Origin: Casuarina equisetifolia
Taxonomy: Eukaryota > Streptophyta > Magnoliopsida > Fagales > Casuarinaceae
Length of the DNA stretch: 64,000 nucleotides
Direction: 5' to 3'
Assembly (NCBI GenBank): GCA_028551475.1
Contig: CM052362.1
Coordinates: forward strand, 12,736,316 to 12,800,315
Each line of letters starts with the position of its first letter. The stretch's first letter is position 1. Positions 46,157 through 55,682 of this stretch are shown piece after piece. Below the pieces are notes generated by a model, which had not been told where the DNA came from, did no database searches, and saw nothing but the letters and a program-made list of their open reading frames with translations. The position numbers were made by a program, and so were the translations under genes.

Positions 46157-47950
46157 GAGGTAGAAAGAGGTACATGCAAAATTGATGAGTTTGTCTGGAT
46201 TGCCCTATTGAGTAAAAACTTCCATAATTTGCTTAAGTTGAAAATCCATGAGAGGTCGATCAATTTTTCCACCTGAGGTGGTGGACATTTGATTAAAAGA
46301 AATAGCTTTATCAGAGTGGTCATGGTCCACAGGCTTTTCATGCAATTTCCAGCATTGTGGCCTTAGAATGATTAGGCCGGTAGTAGCACTCACAAATGAC
46401 GCCATTTAGGCGCAATTTGGGCCCATTTTGATCGTATGCGCAGTTAGAAGGCCCGTGTGAACGCGAGTTGTTGGATGCACACATAACAAGTGCTGAAGTG
46501 GTGATTAGAGAGGCATCAGATGGAGGCGCGCTTGGGAAGAAAGATAGGCCATTAGATCTAGGTTTTAGATTGTGGTCGTCCAATCTAGGAATGAAGGGTG
46601 AGGGGTCACTCTCAATGTGACCTAATTGCACTATATGAGCAATCCAACAGCCATCAGAGGAGCGAGCGACAGTTGCCTTCTGTGGAGCTGTTGTGCAGGC
46701 TGAGAGAATGATAGAATCTCTAACACAGAGATATTCCGTCAAAGCCAACCGGTGATTTTCTTCCTGGACAGTAAGGTGGAAGACGCAGCAGAGGGACGGC
46801 AGCGGTTCCATTGTGAGTACTTGCAAATGAAAAGGTGAATAGGTTTCATTAAGAATAAAGAGAAATCAGGTAATCCGATCTTACTCTTGGATGGATCGGT
46901 ATCATCGTAAAACGGTTTTTGGTCCCTCAAGGTGTTCGTCGACGTTGTCTAATTCGTTGCAAATGGTGGCGAATCGGTTGAAACAAATAACCACAGAAAG
47001 GTTGCCTTGTTTCAAATCCGCAAGGGTCTAGTGAAGCTTGAATCACTTAACGCGATTAGCTTTGCCGTACATTTCTATGATGTTCTCCTAGAGAGTATGG
47101 GCGTCCACCATAGTTGGTAGACTGGTGGCGACGTTGGGTGTGATGCAATTTTTAAGCCAAGTGCGAACAAGTTGCAAACATCTTCGCCATTATTTCGCAA
47201 GGCGCTCATTGGTTAGAACGAGGACAGTGCCACCAAGGAAACCATCTTTATCCTTCATGACGAGGGCACAACGGATCTTTCGTGCCCAAACCGAAAAATT
47301 GTCAGCGCTGGTGAGTAGTTGAGTGATAAGCTAAAGTTTCAGTCCATTGGATGCCGTCGTGTAAAGGGCATTGCTTGGTTCCAAGCAAATGTGGTTGAAG
47401 GCAGATTTAAGGAAATTGCCTGGGTAAAGGACCGGGTAGGGATTCAACCAGCAAGAACCCGAAAAATTGGGGAAAGGACCTAGATAGGCGACCGGGTAAG
47501 GATTTAACCCAGGAACCGGTTGAACCGAGTCTGAGGCACCTAGACTTGAAGTAGTAACCGTTGGACCTAACCTAGAAAGGGATGGGCCAAACAAGGGCAG
47601 GAGGTCGGGGTAGTACCAATCGGGACTTGGGCCTCCCCTAGTTGGGACAGACTAGGAGGGGGCCAAAGTGGGGGGGTTGGGCTACCCTAAGAGAGAGGGC
47701 TGATGCTGGGCCAAATATGAGGGGCCATAAGGTGGCAACAAGACAAGCCAACCAAAGGAAGGGCCGAATAAGGAAACCAAGGGAAAGGCTGAACTGGAAC
47801 AAAAGGGGCTGGTGCAAGCCGAGTTTGTCCAAGTGAGCCCAAAGTTGGTTGCTGAGGGACAACATTCAATATAATGGGATAAGCCAGTTGATAGGTGATG
47901 TCCTCAATAATGGGAGCATCCAAATCAAAAGTGGGAGTAGAATTGGCCAT
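46157..47950 (-). pseudogene. Element K gag
   Basis: The likely start is the ATG at 47950 (MANSTPTFDLDAPIIEDITY), 186 bases after the primer-binding site. Frames then shift repeatedly (47594, 46826, 46405). A zinc-knuckle relic near 46410-46340 reads CECYYRPNHSKATM, in which the CCHC pattern keeps only part of its ligands. A LSxLxLSWKxxDQ-like end is seen at 46250. Confidence 0.78.
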
Positions 47951-48135
47951 GAAAGGTAAGGAAAAAAAGGTAATTTTGGTTTGGTTTGGAGCATATGAAA
48001 AAAAAAAAAAAAACTAATTCTTGCACTGGAGTGCTAACATTTTCTTGCAAGTAAGAGACTGCAAAAAAAAAGATAGCAAAATAAACCGGAGAAGAAAAAA
48101 AAACAGAGTGGAAGCTAAAAACTAGGATAGACAAT

Positions 48136-48149
48136 GGCTCGTGATACCA
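48136..48149 (-). promoter_or_regulatory. Primer-binding site of element K
   Basis: Minus strand TGGTATCACGAGCC abuts the 5' LTR end TGACA; plant copia consensus TGGTATCAGAGCC with one extra base. Confidence 0.85.
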
Positions 48150-48390
48150 TGTCACAAAGGAAGAAGAAAGCCAATATTTTGGAAATTTGTATTTCTTCCT
48201 TACATAAACATGTATAGGATAGGTCCATTTATAATCTAAGGACCAAGTTAAACATGAAAAATATACAAATATATAATGCAATATAATATTACTTTATTCA
48301 TAGGAACTATCCTAAAATAAACCTAAGACATATGGAAAGAATCTACGATCATAAGAGGAAAATATAACATATATGGAAGTTTCTCCAACA
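48150..48390 (-). repeat. 5' LTR of element K
   Basis: On the minus strand it runs from TGTTGGAGAAACTTCC to TTTGTGACA, with TG...CA ends. Confidence 0.92.
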
Positions 48391-48620
48391 AGTTTGAACC
48401 CTTTCATAGAGCCAACATAGTAGCGAGTCCATAAGGTGATTGTTGGCATCCCATAATACAAATAGGGAAGACGATTCCTTCCAATATGGCCGACGGGTCA
48501 ATACCATGACTAAGCTGACACTCGTCCTCTTTGGTCATATTTAAAGGCATTGTCGACAGAAGGTAACGGATCTCTAGCCAGAATTGTCATTTCAGAAGAT
48601 CCTGTAATTTTTTATTTATT
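48391..48620 (-). pseudogene. Copia element M: gag middle part, right of K
   Basis: The minus strand reads MTILARDPLPSVDNAFKYDQ, the conserved plant copia gag segment (DPLPSxxxxF), then stops. A new open stretch from 48497 to 48396 (34 codons) joins exactly in frame with the 50-codon stretch at 42576-42427 on the other side of K. The text of the rejoined part is not a gag motif I recognise. Confidence 0.55.
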
Positions 48621-50921
48621 TTTTAAATATATATATATTGAAGCCCAAGTGAAACTCCATCAACCGATTCACTTTAGTTCTCTTAGGTTCTCTCTTCTAT
48701 TTTTTGCATTCACCCGGCATGTACATTTTCCGCAAGTATAAACTATGTCTATCTTCCCCCAAACATCTGAATATCATATAGAAATCAGTCACATTTTTGT
48801 TCCTCATCTGTATAACTCATGTAGTTTTGCCTTTAAGTTATACCTTTGTGAGCTTCCCAACTATGCTTGAAAGTCTTTCATATTCTTCTCACGTTCCCCC
48901 GTCCGTGACACAAATGGGATTAAACTTCCATGTACCAACTTTTCAAGCCACCCTCGCATTGCCGGATAGCATTGATTTGACAAACTCCGCCTTTGCTAGA
49001 TCGTTAGTCAGTCTTAGAAAGGATCCATCCAGAAAACCAAGCTTACTTTTAGCTCGATGTGTGTTCCTCTCCCACTCCAAAGATCTATTCCTAAATGAGC
49101 AGGGGCTTCTACACATTACCTATCACCAAACGTCGCCGTTTTTTTACCAGTTTTAGTGTAAAATCGGAGAGGACACGGATTTCCTTTTTCCAAAGTGGTC
49201 CAGATCGTCTCTTTCCTCCAAAAGCTGCAACAACAACGGCAGATCAAATCAAAGCAAGAACGCAACTTTGCCAGAGGTCCCAACTGCAGATTGTCTTCAG
49301 AGATCAGTTTCTGTTTCAACACATGGAGCTATGAGTCAGATCTTTGGACAGCCTGCAAGCACCAGCTCTTCTCCAGGAAACAGCAATGCTCATGTAAACG
49401 GTCCCAGAACTAGAACCGTCCCCACTTTGCTTCCATGAGAAAAAGTGCGAAAGTTTGAAGGCAGCCATTTTCTCTAAACCTATACACACAGATTGTGGAA
49501 ACCCATACCCGGTTTCAGCAATATTTACAATCAACAAAACAATCCATGTTCTTCTCAATACATATACAGTTCAATCAAATCACTTGGTAGCTCAACGAAA
49601 AGTTAGTAAAATTAGGATTTTTTCATTCCAAATTCGACATTGAGAATGTATGAACTTGGGTGTATATATATATATATATATAGCTCACAAGTTACAACAA
49701 ATAAAAATAATGAAACAATCAATATAATACAATAATCGGTCTAAGCAGCAGGCTGCAACTGCTCAATTATGGGCCTTAAAACATCTTAATACATATGTAC
49801 TTCGACTTGATCAAAAAATTAAGTCTTACCATCTGTATGTACGCTAGTCGGGGAGCTTTATTTGATGTATTGTAAAATTGTGTTTTAAACATGTGTTGTG
49901 TGGAAATTTTCATGAAAGTTGTAATCTTATATACAATGTTAGCAAAAAAAACTCCTTACCTTGTTAGTTAAAAGAAAAGTGGATGCGGATACCAAGAAAA
50001 TAGCTAAGACAGAACTACAAAAAGAATTTGTCTACTGTTCATTTGATGCATGATTTATCCTTAAATGATTAAACTATGATTATTGTGTCAATAAATAGAA
50101 CGTAAACTCATAAATTGAAGCAACCTAAGCAACAGAAACAAATGAGAAACACAATTCAGTCCCCCTCCCCCTCCTGATCCCCTCCCCTTCAATTCTTTCT
50201 TGGGCTAACTCCTATGTTTTTACAAAGTAATTTATATTAATCAGGGAAAATTTTAAAGTTACACCAATCCTAATTAGTTTAGACGAAGATGTCATATTCA
50301 ATTAAATGTGGTACAAAGAAAAAAAAATCTGAATCCTAGGAAAAAGAGAAATTTCACCAAATTTACAGATACATTGACTTCAACAATTGTTTGTTGAACA
50401 AATGCAAAAACTAAAGCAAATGAAGATAATTATTAAGAAAATTAATTAACTATATATAAACACTCCCATATGAAAAAAGATCTTTTCATATTGTAGGGAA
50501 AATTCTAAATTTGTATTCGCCACATATTCATCAATTTTTTTTCTTCCCAAAATTGAGAGCAGCAAAGGCCACAATTGACCCCTTTCACCACCCTATCACC
50601 TTAATTTATAATCTTCAAATCATTCCTTTCATTCCCTCTCACAATAGTGAAGTTTGTCCTTTTCTTTATTTTATTTTATTTTATTTTTAACAACACCCAT
50701 ATGTAAAATATTTAATTTTAAATTTTATGGTTGGCATCTCCACTAACTCACTATTTGACCTAACTAAGTAATAACAAAAGCGAAGTTTCTTATTTTTCAA
50801 AATGTGAGTGTATTTTATACTCTAATATCGAGGATCTACCGTCGAATAAAAGAAAATGTGCTTCTTCTTTTTTTGGCTTTATTTTGCAACTCAATACATT
50901 GTACCCAACTAGCTGTGCAAT
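48621..50921. other. Spacer without recognised genes
   Basis: Several 60-120 codon frames overlap in different frames (48797-49156, 49095-49643) with no recognisable motif or coherent splice pattern. A TA run lies at 49664-49681 and a TTTTA run near 50670-50690. Confidence 0.4.
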
Positions 50922-51065
50922 CTATTCCTTTCTTTGAAGAGGAAGCCCACGGAGAACAGGTTTAGCTTGGGCAACCATTTGCAATGCAGGAAAAGGCCCC
51001 TTATTTGGTGCTCTCATTAATGGCGAATCACCTTCCCCAGGCGTGCTACGGCTTATTCGTCGATA
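50922..51065 (-). CDS. Possible terminal exon, 47 codons, unassigned
   Basis: The minus-strand frame reads RRISRSTPGEGDSPLMRAPN and then KGPFPALQMVAQAKPVLRGL before ending in TAG. Composition is protein-like and lies in a GC-richer patch. Two AG dinucleotides at the start (after AATAAG and CGTAG) could be acceptors, making this the last exon of a minus-strand gene. No upstream exon was identified, and the plus-strand frame at 51128-51436 does not help. I do not recognise the family. Confidence 0.25.
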   Translation of the reverse strand, partial: YRRISRSTPGEGDSPLMRAPNKGPFPALQMVAQAKPVLRGLPLQRKE

Positions 51066-51731
51066 TCAAGTTAAAAGATCGTAAAGTTCAAAGGATATAG
51101 GATGTAACGATAAAGAAATATGCTAGGATGGCAATCTCCTCCACTCAAGTGGCTCTCAGTCTATTGCTGCTTATTAAATCGAAGGATTGGGCTTTTGGAC
51201 GATTACTGGATTATCTAAGTCAAGTTGGACCCAAGTCTGTCTTCATCTTGCCCAACCAGACCTCGATGACATCACATGACAATCTTGCTGACGTAATTTA
51301 TGTAGAGGATGGGATGAATCCCAATAACAATATAAAAATCCAAAAAGAGAATCCAAATCTTCAAGATTGGGGATTTGGGAAAGCAAAATCACTATATTCT
51401 CCCGTCTTCCGAGGATCGTCTTTGTTTGGCTTTTGATTATTCCTTTCCTTTGGAATATATAAAGAAAAAGAGAAAATTAAGTTGACAACTACTTGATGCA
51501 ACTAAACACTGGCGTGCTGCCAATTCAGTACCACAATGATCGAAAGCCGCATGCGGGGTTTACACTTTCGTGTTAAACATGTTTTAGAGATGTTGAGAGC
51601 AAGTGCTTATGAAATTTACTAGTTTCAAGTTCAACAACGATTATATGTGTGAGTTCAACAACACGATGTATTTATTTTAAAGGAAAAAAAAAAGAAGAAA
51701 AGAAGTTATAATATTGAGGAGATAAGAAGGG

Positions 51732-51733
<2 letters not shown>

Positions 51734-51780
<47 letters not shown>
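51734..51780. repeat. (AT)n microsatellite
   Basis: About 23 AT units. Confidence 0.97.
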
Positions 51781-51789
<9 letters not shown>

Positions 51790-53690
51790 GAAGTTTTGCA
51801 TGGTAAAAGATGTCACGGGGTGAGGATATGAATGGGCATTTGGTCAAAGTAGAAGCCATCATTTTCCCGATCTTTTCAATAACAATCGGAAATCTCCGGC
51901 CATGACTTTACAGCAGCACTCCATATAAGTCAGCATCCTCATAACTGTACGGCATCATGGCGCACTACGGCATGATATTACCACTTTCTACCTTGACTCA
52001 CAGTAAAACCCAAAAGAGCTAAACAATATGCAAGTCCTGTGTAAAATTCCTTAAAACGCTTCTTTGAGTGACATATCATTATTAGATTATTCCATCCATC
52101 AATTGTTTTAATTAGTCGAGAAGCTTTTTATATTAGGCGCATTTTAACCTTAACTAGTAATTTGATAACTAGTCAAACTCTAGGAACCTCTACTATGTTT
52201 TTCACCGTTATATATGTTAACTTTACTATATAATTTACAAAGAGGTTGTCACATCGTTTTTCCTTGGAAATATCACTAGATGGTGCAATGTTTGAGGTGA
52301 CCTAGGCTAGCCTAGTTGTTTTTTAGATTCATCTCGAGCAGCATAGTGGGGTGACAATTATTTTGGTAACTCTTAGAAAAGTTGTTCCGGAAGTCCTTGA
52401 GTTCTATAAAGTACAAGTAATAAAATAAAGGATCAACATTTCAACTTTTAATTCTTAATGAGTAGGAAAATAAGCAAAATGCAACATCCGACAAGCCTAC
52501 CTGATCATCTTTGAATGGGAGAACAGGATACGGGCTATAAAGGTCAAAGGCTATTACCTAAACAACAATTGTCATTGTTATAAAGAGACAAAACCTTAAT
52601 CACAATCAGTCCTAGTCATCCCCCACCGAATTCTCAACCACAAAAGGAGCACATGCTGGGAGTTTTGGCATACAGCTGTGGTGTGTTTCCCACTGTGAGG
52701 TTGGTCTCCCTCATAGCAACGCCGCTGGTTTCTGCGAGAAGACGTATCATCAAAAAAGTCAGAGCATATTCGAGGGTCCTGATTTAGGATGCAGAATAGA
52801 GAGGGAGAGAGAGGTAGTAGATAAATGTAACGAGCTGCGAGTCCTCCATGGGCTCCACGTGTTAGATACTGTCTTGAACTTTGTGTGAGGTTTGAAGAGC
52901 TGGGTGTTTGACCTACGAGGAATACGACATACCACTGAACATCGAAGAATTTAGGCTTTTGGCTAACTACCACATTGCCATTAGAGCAATGATTGGATTT
53001 CCCTCATGAAATTTACCAGCCATTCCAGGTATTAAATTATCCACAATGGATTGTGAATCGACTGTTATTTAGTTGGTTGCACTGGAACAACAAAAATAAA
53101 TAAATAAATAAATAAATTTGTCTATCCAAAGGAACACGACAAGCATGCCGTTCGAGGAGCAAGAATTTGGGCCGATCACCATCACGGATATTTAGTGGAG
53201 CCCTCACTAATCAGGTTTCTCAGTCGTGGGTGCACTGTGTTACGAAAATCCGCAAATCCGGAATTTCCTGAAGCTACTAAAGAAAAAGGGAAAAAAGGAG
53301 GAATGGGAAGAAGGGGGGTCGTGGCGTTTCTCAAGATCTGTTTTTCATCTTTTCTTGAGAATGGGTCATTTTCAGGAGTTCATAATTGATATCGGCAAAC
53401 AGTTGAAACAGTAGATTTTTCATTGTCGTCGTTTTCATTTCCGAACTGCCATGTTGACTGGACTGAAAAGATAAGACCAATTCGTGTTTGTGAGCCTCTT
53501 TAATGGCGAGCTGAATTTTTGCTTTCAGTGATAAATAAGGTATTAAGGCATAATTTAAAAATTAGTTCATTAGTTAAATCAAAATGATTTTTTTATTTAA
53601 ATTTTATTTAAGAGATTTTACTTTTTTTAATATAAAAGTCTTGTTCTACACCCACCCATCCTCTTATACTTGATATCAAATATAACTAAA
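51781..53690. other. Spacer without recognised genes
   Basis: A 125-codon minus-strand frame (52973-52596) and short plus-strand frames at 53195-53414 have no recognisable motif. AAAT units repeat near 53093-53117. Confidence 0.4.
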
Positions 53691-53693
53691 TTT

Positions 53694-53694
53694 A

Positions 53695-53728
<34 letters not shown>

Positions 53729-53735
53729 ATTATTA
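53694..53735. repeat. (ATT)n microsatellite
   Basis: About ten ATT units followed by an imperfect copy. Confidence 0.95.
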
Positions 53736-54360
53736 TGTATTTAAACTTTACTTCAAAATCTTTTGATTTTTACTGTGCACACACACTTTCCATTGCCCAT
53801 ATTCCCCCCCTGTTGGCAAAGAGGAGAAGTGAGTGAAAAAGATGGTGTTCCAAAATCAAGAGTCTGACAATTACAAGAACATATTATGGGAAAAACAAGA
53901 AGTTCAAAGAAAGAAGCAATAGAGTCATGCGGTACAACTGCTATCATTTAAGTATTTAGTGCGTGTGTATGGCGTGGTTAGGATTTTGAACAGCTATACA
54001 TTCCCTCTCGCCCGATCCATAAAGATTGATCCATGAGAGATAAGATCCTCCAACCTTCCTTTCCGTTTCGTTTGGTTCTCAATCTTCCGTTCTTGTTTTT
54101 CCTTTTCCAGTTTATCTTTTCACTTTTCTTCTTTTTCACCATGAGCCAACCAGTTTGAGTTGGGATAAAAAAAAAAACTGCTCATGTTGGACAATCATCT
54201 ATGAACACAAACAGCTTTGAAGATAGTGACTACTGTGTATGAAGCTGATCCATAATACATACATATATACATATACATATCTCTTTATATACAATTAAAA
54301 GTTTCAAACAAGCACGACTTGCGAAAGACCGAAAAAGCTAAACCTCTGGGCACCTCTTAC

Positions 54361-55621
54361 TCAACCTCTAGTTCTGATAATAGTGATCGTTCCTCTCCCT
54401 TGTGTGTGGATTTTTGTAAGGGCCACGACAGCTTTCCCAGAAAGCCCAGGACCATCAGGGGAAACACATGGCCGACATGCGAAGTCCCCGACCGGATGCC
54501 TTACTGGCCTTGTTGGTGGCATTAGGATCCTCTCGTTTATGTCGTTTAAGGTTATGTCGCCTTCAACACCCCCTGGCTTCACCAGCGCAAATGGATACAC
54601 CAGTCCTGTAATCACTTTCTTGTTTTTCTTCTCACTGGCTCCTGAAAAGTGAAAGAAGTGTTTGGTCAAACAGAAACAATGAGTTAAGCAGAAGGGGGGA
54701 GAGAGAGAGAGAGAGATGTACCAGATGGAGCAATGGAGACTGGGGTTTCTTTATTGATGGATTCGTTGCCGGCTAGGTCTCTGTAAGAAGACGAAGAAGA
54801 ATCTGTAGCTTCAGGGGACTCTTCTGGGGTTTTTATGTGTGTGATAATGTTTGCTTCCCCTCTGATTTGGCTCATTGGTGTGCCAGTAGGCTCTCCTACA
54901 ACTGCCACATAAAAATACATATGACTGCAAAGTGAACAAGAGGTTTACATCCTTGCACTGAAGCTTACACAAGTTCAAATTATGGGGGTGGGGATAAAAT
55001 GAGACGACTTTTTCTCGTCTAATTCATATAGCTTGTCTAAAAGGAGGTAAAAGGAAAACCTAAAGTAGATTTCAACATGTAAATTACCTGAGAAATCGTT
55101 GAAACTGTTCAACTGGCTTACTGTATACAGATTCTCTGACAAATCCCACGGGCTGTTTGGATTCCAGAAGCTCTGCATATGACGTTGAAATCAGTACGAG
55201 CGCTGGACACCCATTGCCCATTGAAGAAGCTTATGGAAAAAGAATTACCTTTTCAAGATCTTGGGAACCATTGCTTTGATCATCGTCATACGACAGCAAG
55301 CGTCTTCGTTTGGTTCGCTGGCCGAATTCAACCAAGGCGTCTTCCAGGTAGCCGGTCGAAAATTCAGACTCCAGAGGGGAGAAGAAGGCAGCATTTCCAT
55401 CCATGACTACACAGTATCCATGATCAGAAAATCATTGTATTATCAGCAAGGGGGTTATCCAAGCCCCTTTAGAGACAAAATAGGGAAAGAAGGAAAAGCA
55501 AGAAAAGAAGTGTACCTAAAGACATGGTGTCTGCGTTGGGAAGCCCAAGGTTGTGAAAGTCCCAACCTAGGGAAGAGCTGTGGAGGCTGCTAGAGTAAGC
55601 TAGGGAGTGAAGCTCACCCAT
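54361..55621 (-). CDS. XRI1: XRI1-like protein (X-ray induced transcript 1 family), five exons
   Basis: Exons on the minus strand: 55621-55516, 55406-55249, 55172-55088, 54901-54722 and 54641-54361. All introns are GT-AG and phases agree, giving 269 residues and a TGA stop. The start MGELHSLAYSSSLH is followed by WDFHNLGL and, across the first splice, EFSTGYLEDALVEFG and a KRRR basic patch. The last exon carries the family signature: LVYPFALVKPGG, DITLNDINERILMPP, RPVRHPVGDFACRPCVSPDG and GLSGKAVVALTKI. No membrane segment or signal peptide is seen; the KRRR patch suits a nuclear protein. Known of the family: Arabidopsis XRI1 is induced by ionising radiation, is needed for meiosis and pollen development, and interacts with MND1. 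Whether this copy is the orthologue or a paralogue cannot be told here. Exon 4 has two possible acceptors six bases apart. Confidence 0.9.
54690..54716 (+). repeat. GA-rich tract in intron 4 of the XRI1-like gene
   Basis: GGGGGGAGAGAGAGAGAGAG on the plus strand, so a CT tract in the pre-mRNA just after the intron 4 donor. Confidence 0.9.
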
Positions 55622-55675
55622 GTTGTGGGGGTGCCGTTCCTCCTAATACCCTTCAAAATGATGGGGAAATGGATG

Positions 55676-55682
55676 TATTTAT
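55676..55682 (-). promoter_or_regulatory. TATA-like site upstream of the XRI1-like gene
   Basis: Minus strand ATAAATA lies 55 bases before the ATG at 55621; this would give a short leader. A weak match. Confidence 0.3.

Larger units (their letters stand above)
42577..48390 (-). mobile_element. Copia LTR retrotransposon K
   Basis: A complete but inactive 5.8-kb minus-strand copia element. LTRs lie at 42577-42820 (244 bp) and 48150-48390 (241 bp), roughly 88-90 percent alike. The primer-binding site TGGTATCACGAGCC follows the right LTR, and the TTGAGGGGGAG purine tract precedes the left LTR. Flanks are GGTTT (42572-42576) and AGTTT (48391-48395), a target duplication with one change. Domain order is gag, protease, integrase, proline-rich linker, RT, RNase H. 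Removing it restores an older minus-strand frame. Confidence 0.92.

Noticed and set aside
49095..49643. Cluster of overlapping 60-80 codon frames on both strands
   Set aside because: No frame dominates and no coherent exon set with matching phases could be assembled.
51128..51436. 102-codon plus-strand frame
   Set aside because: Starts with a plausible MAISSTQVALSLLLLIKSKD but shows no family motif, no promoter and no splice context; could be chance, so not called.
52596..52973. 125-codon minus-strand frame
   Set aside because: No recognisable domain; an overlapping plus-strand frame is equally open, which suggests a chance stop-free patch.
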